Assembly (NCBI RefSeq): GCF_009870125.1
Contig: NC_046683.1
Location: forward strand, 65,673,869-65,737,868
DNA from: Drosophila pseudoobscura
Lineage: Eukaryota > Arthropoda > Insecta > Diptera > Drosophilidae
DNA length: 64,000 bases
Reading direction: 5' to 3'
Below are positions 22,050 to 32,599 of the stretch, piece by piece; position 1 is the first letter of the stretch, and each line of letters begins with the position of its first letter. Position numbers and translations under genes: made by a program. The notes under the pieces are model-generated. The model did not search any database. It was not told the origin of the DNA and saw only the letters and a list, made by a program, of their open reading frames with translations.

Positions 22050-23609
22050 TCACTTTGCGGCCACCTCTTCGGTTTTTGCCGCAGCTGCGCCATTCTCCCC
22101 ACCGGCAGAGGCTCCGTTCTCCGCGGCCACTGCGGCTGCACCGTTCTCCCCACCGTCTGCAGCCGGCTGATTTTTGGCCAGAAGTATGGCAGCATCGACG
22201 GCAGCCAGCTCCTCAGCCCCCTTGCTGGGCTTCTCCACCTTCTCGGGCTCCTTCTCCTGCTGCTTCTCTTCCCCTACCGCTTTGGCCGTGGCGGCCATGG
22301 GCATGTCCTCATCATTACCGACAACGGGCGCCACATCGGCATTGCCGTTGCCGCTGCTTCCATTGTTGGAGCTGACGGCCACGTCGTTGGCATTGGGTTC
22401 GGTTTTGGCCTCCTCCTCGGAGCTGCTCACCACAGCTGCAGTCGGATTGGGAGTAGAGTCCTCCTTGGGAGTGGAAGCCTCGGCAGTAGTTGCCACTTCC
22501 ATGGACTCGGACTCTACCTTCACGCCATTATTGGCATTGGAATTGGAAGTTGTAGTGGAAGTACAAGTGGTGGATGTAGTGTCCACTGCTTTTGCTGCAG
22601 CCTCAGCTGGAACTGCAATGTCGGCAGCGACGTCGACGTCAGCAGCGGCTGCTACAGCCTCTGCCTGGCCATTACCGTTGCTCTCCGGGGTGGCTGCTGC
22701 TGTTGCTACTGCTGCTGCTGCTGCTCCTGCTGTTGGTGTTGGTGTTGGGGCGGCGACGCTCTTCGGCTCTGCCTCTGCCTGTGCATGTGCCTCTGTCGGA
22801 ACCGGTTTCGGCGTCTGCGCATCCTTCGGCTGCAGCTGCGACTGCAAAAGCTGCTGGATGTCGACGATGCGCTCGAGCCGCTCCACACCCGCCTTGTTGG
22901 CGGGCGGAGGGGGTGGTGGTGCCTTGACGGTGAGAATGCCGTCCGAGGAGAGCGTCGAGTGGACCTCGGCCGGGTCGAAGCCCTTGGGCAGCATGTATTT
23001 CCGGATGAAGTGCCGCGAGATGACCCCGTGACCGTCCTCCTTCTCGTCGTGCTGGCCCTCGACCACGATGCAATTGTCTATGGTGCGCACCGTGAGCTCC
23101 CGGGCGGAGAACTGCTTCACGTTCATGCTCACCTGGAAGCCGTTGCGGTTCACCACGGAATAGGCGGACTTGCTGGCCGTGGCCGGGGAGGTGGGAGTGG
23201 TTCCTCCAGCTCCAGCCCCTGCACCGACTCCTGACCCGCTACCCTTCTCCCCCAACTCCTTCTCCAGCTCCAGCAGCGACTTATTGCAGCAGACGGTCTT
23301 CGCCCCCGCCACCCGGTTGTAGGGGTGATGACGATGATGCGGTGCTGGTGACGCCGCGTGTTGGCCCTTGATGGGCACCCACAGCACCGAAGAGGTTGTC
23401 GTGGGGCTGGTTCCCAGGCCCAGGCGCAGGGCGGGGCGGCTCAGCTGTGGGGCGTACGGGTGGGAGTGCGTCGGCGTCTGTGCCTGTGCCGGGACTTGGT
23501 GCTCCAGCGGATACATACCGAAGCCCAGGTCATCGATGTCCATGGCCAGGCTGCGGTTAAAGTCGTGCAGCTCCTCGGCCAGATCGAGTATGAACGGTAT
23601 TAGCGACAT
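22050..23609 (-). CDS. Hsp67Ba: Small heat-shock protein Hsp67Ba with a long low-complexity tail
   Basis: Intronless, 519 aa from the ATG at 23609 ([20 protein letters not shown], the known Hsp67Ba opening). The frame stays open upstream to 23930, but that part looks like leader. Alpha-crystallin domain at about residues 152-231 ([55 protein letters not shown]). About 270 residues of Ala/Glu/Thr/Ser/Asn-rich low-complexity sequence follow. The protein is far longer than the ~200-aa small Hsps, and the D. melanogaster protein is, from memory, about 445 aa. A minus-strand TTAAAAG near 23804-23798 may serve as a weak TATA element. Confidence 0.93.
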   Translation of the reverse strand: MSLIPFILDLAEELHDFNRSLAMDIDDLGFGMYPLEHQVPAQAQTPTHSHPYAPQLSRPALRLGLGTSPTTTSSVLWVPIKGQHAASPAPHHRHHPYNRVAGAKTVCCNKSLLELEKELGEKGSGSGVGAGAGAGGTTPTSPATASKSAYSVVNRNGFQVSMNVKQFSARELTVRTIDNCIVVEGQHDEKEDGHGVISRHFIRKYMLPKGFDPAEVHSTLSSDGILTVKAPPPPPPANKAGVERLERIVDIQQLLQSQLQPKDAQTPKPVPTEAHAQAEAEPKSVAAPTPTPTAGAAAAAVATAAATPESNGNGQAEAVAAAADVDVAADIAVPAEAAAKAVDTTSTTCTSTTTSNSNANNGVKVESESMEVATTAEASTPKEDSTPNPTAAVVSSSEEEAKTEPNANDVAVSSNNGSSGNGNADVAPVVGNDEDMPMAATAKAVGEEKQQEKEPEKVEKPSKGAEELAAVDAAILLAKNQPAADGGENGAAAVAAENGASAGGENGAAAAKTEEVAAK

Positions 23610-23930
23610 TTTCCGAAACCGATTCCGTATCTGGGATTTAATCTGCTGTGCTATACTCTGGCAGTTGGATTTGTATGTGGATTTGGACTTGGACTTGGAC
23701 TTCGAGTTGGAGTTGGACCTGTCTGGGGAGCTGCACGCGCGATCCGTTCTGGCCTCTAACTGGATTACGTTTGAGGGCTTATGGCTGAATGCCGGCGCTT
23801 TTAAGCGGCTGTGCAGCGCTGAATGGAAAACAGTCCAGTCTGGAAGGAAAGGTCTGGCCTGGAAGTCCGCCGCCTCTGTGGCTGTCTCTGTCTCTCTATC
23901 TTCGTCTCGTGAAAAAAGATAGAAACCCAC

Positions 23931-24948
23931 CGAAGAGGGGGAGAAGCTGGGATCTCCCGTCCCCTCCTTATGTGCAGTCTTATTTACTTACCCAGTTTTC
24001 GGGGCGGAACTGAACATTGTCCCCCCGCCGCAGATAGAAATTCGATTCCCAAATCCCTCTTTCAGATACTATTCCGCAAACCGAAGAGAACAAAGAAAGT
24101 ATTCCAGCCGATATAAAAAACCAGGCTTGGGCCGGCAAAAGCAGGGTAAACCGGCTCTCCATTGAGACAGGGGTCTCTTTACCCCAGGAGATATCATCTC
24201 TACATAATGCAAATATACACACATACATACATACATATGTACACATATGTAAATTGCTGCAGTTGAATTCCATTCCAGATGCCGGGCGAACAGCTGAGAG
24301 CGCACACAAAACGAAGTCTCGTGCCGGGCTGCGAGGCCGGCGAATGGAGCAACTACAACAACAGCTGGTTTTCGCTCTGCTGGAAGGCACTGTACGGTGC
24401 GGTGGGGTAGGGCAGGAAGGGTGGCGTAGTGGGACGGCGTCGCGTAATCATGCGCACTCACGACGTCTGGAGCGGAGTACATACATACATATGTATGTAT
24501 ATGCACGTACCACGTTACATAGGACTTGGCAACAGTGTGTGCATCTGATGCATCATCTGCACATACATATATACATATGTACATACATGTGTATTTCTGT
24601 GTGTGCGTGTGGGCAACCGGTTACACACACCTACATACACATGCACAAACACACTCACACCCTCCCCAGACTAGAGCCAGACAGACTCCACAGCGCAAAG
24701 TGGAGTCTTGAATGACTGGCAACAATTAAATGGGAGCACATCCAGGAGCAGAAGAGTATGCAAGGCGGCATGGGGGGATCCACGTTGTGTGTATCCGTGG
24801 ATAGCAATAAGAGAGATTGCTACGTGACTCCCTATGTATGTACATATATATATCCGTACTTACATATGTACGTACTTGCCTCCTTATGTGCTCCAGGGAA
24901 ACAGTGTACCAGAGATTTCCCCACATAAAAAGTTACCTTCAGCTCAGG
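23931..24948. other. Spacer between Hsp67Ba and the Hsp23-Hsp27 block
   Basis: Contains TACATA/TATGTA microsatellites (24218-24252, 24479-24500, 24563-24590) and CA-rich DNA (24620-24662). A TATAAAAA at 24113-24120 has no gene attached. No coding region is recognised. Confidence 0.6.
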
Positions 24949-25224
24949 AATAGACATTTTCCATTTGCGTTGCTGAAAAATGGTGTAAATTTGGGGCTTA
25001 TGTACTGCTATGAAGAAAAAACAATGTCATAAATGATATACATAATATCAGAGAAAAGAGTTTTATATGGGCTTAGGTTTCATGGATTGGACGTTGCTCA
25101 AACTGACACCAGGGAAACTTTTAAATTGGAAAACCAAATCCTAGCTTCCTGTGAATTTCCTTGCTACTTTTATTAATAAAGGTTATCAAATTGTACATAG
25201 TTTTTGTGGTAAACGAATAGCTCC

Positions 25225-25247
25225 TTCAAGAAACTTCTAGAAATTTC
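25225..25247. promoter_or_regulatory. Distal heat-shock element, Hsp23 copy 1
   Basis: Five consecutive perfect units: TTCaaGAAacTTCtaGAAatTTC spaced at 5 bp. It lies about 620 bp upstream of the TATA box. Confidence 0.8.
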
Positions 25248-25455
25248 CTTTTCTTTAAGTTCTTTTTGTAATCATGTAAATATAAAAATAAAGTACATAT
25301 TTATATGCTTAAATTTGTACAGACTATTCGTATTCCCTGTTGTTCTTAGCTTCTCCACTCTATCCCTATTTACTACGGCTCTCCCTGTATCTGTTCTCTA
25401 TTCCGTATCTGTCTGTCTGATTATATGTATTCCTAGGTGAAAAAATAGACATCGA

Positions 25456-25573
25456 GAAAATTCTAGATATTTCCTTTAAAATTGCCAATTAAATCTGGCA
25501 AATCGAATTGTCTTTTTCTTAGTCTTTCTTAATTAATTTGCACCGAGTGCTTCCAGAATAATCCAGAACCTTT
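25456..25573. promoter_or_regulatory. Middle heat-shock elements, Hsp23 copy 1
   Basis: Two arrays: GAAaaTTCtaGATatTTC at 25456-25473, and TTCcaGAAtaATCcaGAAccTTT at 25551-25573. The second has five units with mild mismatches. Confidence 0.75.
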
Positions 25574-25748
25574 GCCTTTCGTGGTATTTTCCCTCACTTT
25601 TCATCCTTTATGGGCTGTACATAATATTTGGCCGTGCCTCTGATGATGGGACTTGTTATTCCACATGGCTCGCCCCGCCGCTCATTCCTTATCATTTTCC
25701 CGGCGATACTCTCACTTTCATTGGGCAGATAATGCGTAATTTCTGCGA

Positions 25749-25789
25749 TTCTGCCAGAAAGAGATAGAAGCTTCGTGCAGTTTCTAGAT
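25749..25789. promoter_or_regulatory. Proximal heat-shock element, Hsp23 copy 1
   Basis: Half-sites TTC 25749, GAA 25757, GAA 25767, TTC 25772, TTC 25782, 80-120 bp upstream of the TATA box. Confidence 0.7.
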
Positions 25790-25869
25790 GTTGCCACGCC
25801 GCACACAGACAAAACACACACGCAAACTGCCCTCGAAGTAGAGCTGCCACCACCCAGCTGTCGTCAGAG

Positions 25870-25877
25870 TATAAATA
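25870..25877 (+). promoter_or_regulatory. TATA box, Hsp23 copy 1
   Basis: TATAAATA, 129 bp before the ATG. Confidence 0.85.
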
Positions 25878-25998
25878 GCGGGCGCTTTCGTTCGGACCGG
25901 CATCAGTTGAATTCAAACCGTCAAACCGTTAAAGCGTCAGCCAAAAAAGCTTTCTCTCAGAGAATACTACTGCAAGCAACCGTTAAAGCAAGAATAAG

Positions 25999-26553
25999 AT
26001 GGCAAACCTACCGTTACTTTTGAGCCTCGCCGACGATCTGGGTCGCTTGTCGATGGTACCCTTCTACGAGCCCTACTACTGCCAGCGCCGCCGGGGCAAT
26101 CCCTACCTGTCCCTGGCTGGACCCATAGAGCAGCAGCTGCGCCAGCTAGAGAAGCAGATGGGCGCCGGAGGACCCTCGGGAGCCATGCCGAATGTGGGCA
26201 AGGACGGCTTCCAGGTTTCCATGGACGTGGCCCACTTCAAGCCTAGCGAACTGAGCGTCAAGGTGCAGGATAACTCTGTCCTGGTGGAGGGAAAACACGA
26301 GGAGCGCGAGGACGATCATGGCTTCATCACACGCCACTTTGTCCGGCGCTATGCTCTGCCCGATGGATACGACGCCGAGAAGGTGGCCTCCACCCTCTCC
26401 TCGGACGGCGTGCTCACCGTGAGCATCCCCAAGCCGCCGGCCATCGAGGACAAGGGCGCCGAGCGGGTTGTCCAGATCCAGCAGGTGGGACCCGCCCACC
26501 TCAACATCAAGCAGAATGAGCAGCTGGAGCAGGACAACGGCACTGACAAATAA
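25999..26553 (+). CDS. Hsp23: Small heat-shock protein Hsp23, copy 1
   Basis: Intronless, 184 aa, cytosolic small chaperone induced by heat and ecdysone (established). Opening MANLPLLLSLADDLGRLSMV is Hsp23-specific. Alpha-crystallin domain at about residues 66-146 ([54 protein letters not shown]). The C-terminal RVVQIQQVGPAHLNIKQ is shared with Hsp26. It differs from copy 2 by one residue (Asp here, Glu there, at 122) and about five bases seen by eye. Four heat-shock element groups lie within 650 bp upstream. Confidence 0.97.
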   Translation: MANLPLLLSLADDLGRLSMVPFYEPYYCQRRRGNPYLSLAGPIEQQLRQLEKQMGAGGPSGAMPNVGKDGFQVSMDVAHFKPSELSVKVQDNSVLVEGKHEEREDDHGFITRHFVRRYALPDGYDAEKVASTLSSDGVLTVSIPKPPAIEDKGAERVVQIQQVGPAHLNIKQNEQLEQDNGTDK

Positions 26554-27351
26554 GAGGAGCCATTGAAACCATCCTAGATTTAATCACAATCAAAGACCAT
26601 AATCTGTTTTATACGTTGTAGTTATCCTTGGACACTCGCACTAGTCATAATGAGTGTCCTTCAGTAATGTAATCTTAGTTTTAAACAAAATTACTGTAAT
26701 TTTCGCTGGATTCCTAACACTACCAATACAATATACCACAAATATATATACCCTTAAAATACAATTTAATCACTCTTTTTCTGGTTTGAATGATTGAATG
26801 GGCCAAAATCATCGGATGTGTCTGTGCACTCCATCCGATCTATCACCAATATTTCAGACGTGAGTGTACATTTCTTACTGTTCTCTTCGCTCTCTGGACG
26901 TACATATAATCAGCTGATTTTACCATCGCTGCATTTGTACATGTTATGTGTACATACGCGGTACATGTACATATTTTGAAAAAGTAAATAAATAAATGTT
27001 CGCAATATGTATTTAGCTTTTCCCGTATAATTTTTTTTGTATTATTGTATATTTGTGCAATTTAGGACTCTTTTTTGTTCCTAGTGAGTCCGCCTTCCTT
27101 TCTGTGTGCGTGTATGAGGGTTTAACAAGTTCATACTTTTGCACATTGCCACATACAGCTGCCACAGCAACCGACTGCACATTTTTTTTTAAATTCTCCT
27201 TTACTTGAGATTTCTCAGCAGCAGCAGCCGCAACAGCAGTGGCTGCAAAAATGTTTGGCACAAAAAAAGAAACGCAAGCACAACTACACTCTCGTACATA
27301 CATACATACATATGTATGTATGTATGTGTACATATAAAACAGAAACGGCGC
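26554..27351. other. Hsp23-Hsp27 spacer, copy 1
   Basis: AT-rich DNA with TACATA/TATGTA microsatellites at 27297-27328. No gene; the frames on either strand are low complexity. Confidence 0.6.
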
Positions 27352-27366
27352 AGGTTCAATGTACTT
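27352..27366 (+). promoter_or_regulatory. Candidate ecdysone response element, Hsp27 copy 1
   Basis: AGGTTCAATGTACTT is close to the D. melanogaster Hsp27 EcRE (GGGTTCAATGCACTT, as I remember it), with two differences. It lies about 380 bp upstream of the TATA box. A second half-match, TCAATGCACT, lies at about 27378-27387. Confidence 0.55.
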
Positions 27367-27576
27367 TCCAGCTAATATCAATGCACTGGGCTGCGCCACA
27401 GACAGCAGCACGAACGTGACTTCAAACATTTAAACAATTGAATTTACAACAACTTCGATAAGAAAAGAAAATGATTTAAATAAACGTGTTTGTTGTATAT
27501 ACATATGTATGTTCTTACATATGTATGTATGTACATACATATGTATGGCTATTTAATTTGCGTTGAGAATCTCCCA

Positions 27577-27740
27577 GAAATTGCAAGAACTTTCTCACAC
27601 ACACACACAGTCAACCACCGGCATTGCGGTGGTGCCGGCTGTGCCAGAAAGAGCGCGAAGCTTCCACAGAGCGCGAGAGAGAACGAGAAAACAGCTTGTT
27701 GCTTGCGCCAGTGTGCGTGAGCAGAGCGTCGGTATAAAAA
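27577..27740 (+). promoter_or_regulatory. Hsp27 promoter, copy 1: heat-shock elements and TATA
   Basis: GAA/TTC half-sites at 27577-27594 and 27647-27664 (AGAAAG, GCGAAGCTTCC), then GAGAGA tracts. The TATA box is TATAAAAA at 27733-27740. Confidence 0.7.
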
Positions 27741-27851
27741 CCCGACGTCAAGGGCGACCAGTTAACAGTTGCATTTCAAATCATGTAAAAGCATCAACGC
27801 GAGAGAATTTTTTTTGTCCATACAAAGAGTTTTGTGAAAAGAAATATAAAA

Positions 27852-28529
27852 ATGTCGCTTGTTCCACTATTGAGCCTGGCCCGCGAGCTCGACCATGACT
27901 ACCGCAGCGCCTACAACGAGTGGGATCATTTCCTGGAGGATGACTTTGGCTTCGGGGTCCACGCCCACGATCTGTTCCAGCGTCCACGTCTGATGTTGCC
28001 TCACCACGGCTCCACCCTGGGGCGCCGCCGCTTCCTGCCGTACGAGCGCAGCCACCACCATGGACATCCCCATCAGTTGGTAACCCGACGTCAGTCTGGC
28101 GGAGGCCAGAACTCGCTGATACCGGCCATCGGCAAGGATGGCTTCCAGGTCTGCATGGACGTGTCGCAGTTCAAGCCCAACGAGCTGACTGTGAAAGTGG
28201 TGGACAAGACCGTCGTGGTCGAGGGAAAGCACGAGGAGCGCGAGGACGGGCACGGCATGATTCAGCGCCACTTTGTGCGCAAGTACACGCTGCCAAAGGA
28301 CTTTGATCCCAACGAGGTCGTGTCCACTGTCTCCTCGGACGGCGTGCTCACCTTGAAGGCGCCCCCGCCGCCCAGCAAGGAGCAGCCCAAGCAGGAGCGC
28401 ATCGTTCAGATCCAACAAACCGGTCCTGCGCACTTGAGCGTCAAGGCCCCCGAGGGGGCCGCAGCTGCAGCCGCCGCCGATGGCAAGACCGAAAATGGCG
28501 GCGGTGAGAAGATGGAGACGGGCAAGTAG
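27852..28529 (+). CDS. Hsp27: Small heat-shock protein Hsp27, copy 1
   Basis: Intronless, 225 aa (D. melanogaster 213). Small chaperone found in nucleus and cytosol, inducible by heat and ecdysone (established). Start MSLVPLLSLARELDHDYRSA; the six in-frame codons upstream are leader. His-rich linker at residues 68-74. Alpha-crystallin domain at about 92-171 ([54 protein letters not shown]). A poly-Ala tract (193-199) precedes a Gly/Glu tail. The protein is identical to copy 2 as read. AATAAA at 28745-28750. Confidence 0.97.
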   Translation: MSLVPLLSLARELDHDYRSAYNEWDHFLEDDFGFGVHAHDLFQRPRLMLPHHGSTLGRRRFLPYERSHHHGHPHQLVTRRQSGGGQNSLIPAIGKDGFQVCMDVSQFKPNELTVKVVDKTVVVEGKHEEREDGHGMIQRHFVRKYTLPKDFDPNEVVSTVSSDGVLTLKAPPPPSKEQPKQERIVQIQQTGPAHLSVKAPEGAAAAAAADGKTENGGGEKMETGK

Positions 28530-29112
28530 ACGGAGCGGAGCGGAGAGGAGAGGAGGTTTCGCTGGCGAAAGCGGAGTGTTGCAGCACTGCTCGGAGAGTG
28601 CAAGACTAAAAGGATGCCGTTAGACCATCTCACACACAAACAGACACGAACATCGTACTTCACGCCCCAACACACACAAATACACATGAAAGGCACACTT
28701 GTCATCACATTTTAGAGTTAAGCGATTTTAAAATCCCACTAAGTAATAAACGATTTGTATTAGTCGCTATAATTAGGCTAAGAATATACATACATACATA
28801 TGTATCTTTAATTACTGGAGAATAGATTACTGGAATAGACATTTTCCATCTGCGTTGCTGAAAAATGGTGTAAATTTGGGGCTTATGTACTGCTATAAAG
28901 AAAAAAAAACAATGTCATAAATGAAATACATAATATCGGAGAAAAGAGTTTTATAGGGCTTATGTTTCATGGATTGGACGTTGCTCAAACTGACACCAGG
29001 GAAACTTTTAAATTGGGAAACCAAATTCTAGCTTCCTGAGAAATTTCCTTGCTACTTTTATTAATAAAGGTTATCAAATTGAATCTAATTTTTGTGGTAA
29101 ACAAATAGTTCC

Positions 29113-29135
29113 TTCGAGAAACTTCTAGAAATTTC
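29113..29135. promoter_or_regulatory. Distal heat-shock element, copy 2
   Basis: TTCgaGAAacTTCtaGAAatTTC, five perfect units. It is the counterpart of 25225-25247, now about 1.5 kb upstream of the Hsp23 copy 2 TATA box. Confidence 0.75.
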
Positions 29136-29359
29136 CTTTTCTTTAAGTTACGTTTCTTAAGTAAAATAAATATATTAAAACGAAGAAATAAATGATGTAA
29201 ATACAAAAATAAAGTACATATTTATATGTTTAAATTTGTACAGACTATCCGTATTCCCTGTTGTTCTTACCTTCCCCACTCTATCCCTATGTACTACCGC
29301 TCTCCCTGTATCTGTTCTCTATTCCGTATCTGTGACTGTCTGATTATATTCATAGGTGA

Positions 29360-30130
29360 AACGAGGGGGAACGTTGTGGGTTACTGTTGCGACCGCAACT
29401 CTACATAATTACCTGATACATAGTCAGTATGGCTACATTGAGCGACAATGTGTGCGTGCGAGTGAGACAAAAAACGTGTCTGAACGTGTCGTTGGGCGCT
29501 GCTTAGCCACTGCAAATTGATTTGTTCCTTTTGGTTATAATAATGTTCCGATCTGATCCAGATTCCGCAATCTGTTCATACCAAGTTTTGTTGCTCTAGC
29601 CTTAATAAGTTCCGAGATCTATGGATGCCACACATTTTCGTCCTTTGCGGAGGCGGAAGGGGGTGCGGCGAATTTTTGTTTTCTTCATTATGGCTATAAT
29701 TATAATAAGATCTGGCTCAGATTCTGCAGTCTAGAAGATATAGTAATTCTCTACGATTCTGCGCTTTTTGTTTTCTTGTATCTTTGAAATTGTAAATGCC
29801 ACAGATTTTCGCCCTTTGTGGAGCGGAAGTGGGTGGGGCGAAGTTTGGAATTAAACGTGTAACAGTGTCATATAACAGAAGTCTGGTTACAAAATGTCGT
29901 TGCTCTAGCTTTTATAGTCTCTGAGCACTAGGCGCTCATAGAGACGGACAGACAGACAGGGCTCAATCGACTCGGCTATTGATGCTGATCAAGAATATAT
30001 ATACTTTATGGGGTCGGAAACTCTTCCTTCTGGACGTTACACACATCCATTTTCACCACCAATCTAATATACACACATACATATGTACATATTTACCCCT
30101 ATACTCATTTTGAGTATCGGCTATCAAAAT
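29360..30130 (-). mobile_element. DINE-1/INE-1-like (Helitron-related) insertion in unit 2
   Basis: Absent from unit 1, where the flanking sequence is continuous (25440-25455). Read on the minus strand it has DINE-1 hallmarks: TTTCCGACCCCATAAAGTAT, TTCTTGATCAGCATCAATAG, the CTGTCTGTCTGTCCGTCT run and AGACTATAAAAGCTAGAGC. No coding capacity. It sits between the distal and middle heat-shock elements of Hsp23 copy 2. Confidence 0.85.
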
Positions 30131-30139
30131 AGCCATCGA

Positions 30140-30318
30140 GAAAATTCTAGATATTTCCTTTAAAATTGGTCAGGACTTGCAAAAAAATCATGGAAATAAA
30201 ATCTTGCAAATTTAATTGTCTTTTTCTTAGTCATCAACTAAAGTTACTGCTGAAACGCTGAAGCATGAAACTGTTAATTAAATTGCACAGAATGCTTCCA
30301 GAATAATCCAGAACCTTT
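30140..30318. promoter_or_regulatory. Middle heat-shock elements, Hsp23 copy 2
   Basis: GAAaaTTCtaGATatTTC at 30140-30157 and TTCcaGAAtaATCcaGAAccTTT at 30296-30318, both conserved from unit 1. The spacing between them is about 60 bp larger than in unit 1. Confidence 0.75.
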
Positions 30319-30614
30319 GCCTTTGGTGGTATTTTCCCTCACTTTTCATCCTTTATGGGCTGTACATAATATTTGGCCGTGCCTCTGATGATGGGACTTG
30401 TTATTCCACATGGCTCGCCCCGCCGCTCATTCCTTATCATTTTCCCGGCGATACTCTCGCTTTCATTGGGCAGATAATGCGTAATTTCTGCGATTCTGCC
30501 AGAAAGAGATAGAAGCTTCGTGCAGTTTCTAGATGTTGCCACGCCGCACACAGACAAAACACACACGCAAACTGCCCTCGAAGTAGAGCTGCCACCACCC
30601 AGCTGTCGTCAGAG

Positions 30615-30622
30615 TATAAATA
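30615..30622 (+). promoter_or_regulatory. TATA box, Hsp23 copy 2
   Basis: TATAAATA, 128 bp before the ATG. The proximal HSE group of copy 1 is conserved about 80-120 bp upstream. Confidence 0.85.
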
Positions 30623-30742
30623 GCGGGCGCTTTCGTTCGGACGGCATCAGTTGAATTCAAACCGTTAAACCGTTAAAGCGTCAGCCAAAAAAGCTTTCTC
30701 TCAGAGAATACTACTGCAAGGAACCGTTAAAGCAAGAATAAG

Positions 30743-31297
30743 ATGGCAAACCTACCGTTACTTTTGAGCCTCGCCGACGATCTGGGTCGCTTGTCGATGG
30801 TACCCTTCTACGAGCCCTACTACTGCCAGCGCCGCCGGGGCAATCCCTACCTGTCCCTGGCTGGACCCATAGAGCAGCAGCTGCGCCAGCTGGAGAAGCA
30901 GATGGGCGCCGGAGGACCCTCGGGAGCCATGCCGAATGTGGGCAAGGACGGCTTCCAGGTTTCCATGGACGTGGCCCACTTCAAGCCTAGCGAACTGAGC
31001 GTCAAGGTGCAGGATAACTCTGTCCTGGTGGAGGGAAAACACGAGGAGCGCGAGGACGATCATGGCTTCATCACACGCCACTTTGTCCGGCGCTATGCTC
31101 TGCCCGAAGGATACGACGCCGAGAAGGTGGCCTCCACCCTGTCTTCGGACGGCGTGCTCACCGTGAGCATCCCCAAGCCGCCGGCCATCGAGGACAAGGG
31201 CGCCGAGCGTGTTGTCCAGATCCAGCAGGTGGGACCCGCCCACCTCAACATCAAGCAGAATGAGCAGCTGGAGCAGGACAACGGCACTGACAAATAA
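30743..31297 (+). CDS. Hsp23: Small heat-shock protein Hsp23, copy 2
   Basis: Intronless, 184 aa, with the same domain layout as copy 1. The only protein change seen is Glu for Asp at residue 122, just after the RHFVRRYAL strand. The remaining base differences are silent. The copy is intact with TATA box and proximal elements in place, so it should be functional. Its distal heat-shock element is pushed away by the inserted DINE-1. Confidence 0.97.
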   Translation: MANLPLLLSLADDLGRLSMVPFYEPYYCQRRRGNPYLSLAGPIEQQLRQLEKQMGAGGPSGAMPNVGKDGFQVSMDVAHFKPSELSVKVQDNSVLVEGKHEEREDDHGFITRHFVRRYALPEGYDAEKVASTLSSDGVLTVSIPKPPAIEDKGAERVVQIQQVGPAHLNIKQNEQLEQDNGTDK

Positions 31298-32099
31298 GAG
31301 GAGCCATTGAAACCATCCTAGATGTAATCACAATCAAAGACCATAATCTGTTTTATACGATGTAGTTATCCTTGGACACTCGCACTAGTCATAATGAGTG
31401 TCCTTCAGTAATGTAATCTTAGTTTTAAACAAAATTACTGTAATTTTCGCTGGATTCCTAACACTACCAATACAATATACCACAAATATATATACCCTTA
31501 AAATACAATTTAATCACTCTTTTTCTGGTTTGAATGATTGAATGGGCCAAAATCATCGGATGTGTCTGTGCACTCCATCCGATCTATCACCAATATTTCA
31601 GACGTGAGTGTACATTTCTTACTGTTCTCTTCGCTCTCTGGACGTACATATAATCAGCTGATTTTACCATCGCTGCATTTGTACATGTTATGTGTACATA
31701 CGCGGTACATGTACATATTTTGAAAAAGTAAATAAATAAATGTTCGCAATATGTATTTAGCTTTTCCCGTATAATTTTTTTTGTATTATTGTATATTTGT
31801 GCAATTTAGGACTCTTTTTTGTTCCTAGTGAGTCCGCCTTCCTTTCTGTGTGCGTGTATGAGGGTTTAACAAGTTCATACTTTTGCACATTGCCACATAC
31901 AGCTGCCACAGCAACCGACTGCACATTTTTTTTTAAATTCTGCTTTACTTGAGATTTCTCAGCAGCAGCAGCCGCAGCAGCAGTGGCTGCAAAAATGTTT
32001 GGCACAAAAAAAGAAACGCAAGCACAACTACACTCTCGTACATACATACATACATATGTATGTATGTATGTATGTATACATATAAAACAGAAACGGCGC
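31298..32099. other. Hsp23-Hsp27 spacer, copy 2
   Basis: Nearly the same as 26554-27351, with a slightly longer TATG repeat at 32041-32080. No gene. Confidence 0.6.
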
Positions 32100-32114
32100 A
32101 GGTTCAATGTACTT
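32100..32114 (+). promoter_or_regulatory. Candidate ecdysone response element, Hsp27 copy 2
   Basis: Same AGGTTCAATGTACTT word as at 27352, kept in the duplicate. Confidence 0.5.
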
Positions 32115-32480
32115 TCCAGCTAATATCAATGCACTGGGCTGCGCCACAGACAGCAGCACGAACGTGACTTCAAACATTTAAACAATTGAATTTACAACAA
32201 CTTCGATAAGAAAAGAAAATTATTTAAATAAACGTGTTTGTTGTATATACATATGTATGTTCTTACATATGTATGTATGTACATACATATGTATGGCTAT
32301 TTAATTTGCGTTGAGAATCTCCCAGAAATTGCAAGAACTTTCTCACACACACACACAGTCAACCACCGGCATTGCGGTGGTGCCGGCTGTGCCAGAAAGA
32401 GCGCGAAGCTTCCACAGAGCGCGAGAGAGAACGAGAAAACAGCTTGTTGCTTGCGCCAGTGTGCGTGAGCAGAGCGTCGG

Positions 32481-32488
32481 TATAAAAA
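32481..32488 (+). promoter_or_regulatory. TATA box, Hsp27 copy 2
   Basis: TATAAAAA, in the same context as copy 1, with the same upstream GAA/TTC half-sites (32395-32412). Confidence 0.85.
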
Positions 32489-32599
32489 CCCGACGTCAAG
32501 GGCGACCAGTTAACAGTTGCATTTCAAATCATGTAAAAGCATCAACGCGAGAGCATTTTTTTTGTCCATACAAAGAGTTTTGTGAAAAGAAATATAAAA

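Larger units (their letters stand above)
24949..28830 (+). repeat. Hsp23-Hsp27 segmental duplication, unit 1
   Basis: Starts at AATAGACATTTTCC (24951) and ends where the same word recurs near 28833. It holds the Hsp23 promoter and gene and the Hsp27 promoter and gene. Collinear with 28831-33563. Confidence 0.9.

Noticed and set aside
22174-23031. 285-codon plus-strand frame opposite Hsp67Ba
   Set aside because: Mirror of the low-complexity Ala/Ser tail; low-complexity itself and no promoter.
23610-23930. N-terminal extension of Hsp67Ba
   Set aside because: Frame is open upstream, but composition is repetitive Ser/Lys, and the known family start MSLIPF has the ATG at 23609.
29360-30130. The unit 2 insertion as a gene or retroelement
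   Set aside because: No coding frame or terminal repeats; sequence words match DINE-1/INE-1, a non-autonomous Helitron-like element.
30758-31243. Long antisense frames opposite Hsp23 and Hsp27 (161-188 codons)
   Set aside because: Explained by the codon bias and GC-rich third positions of the sense genes; no initiation context or independent support.
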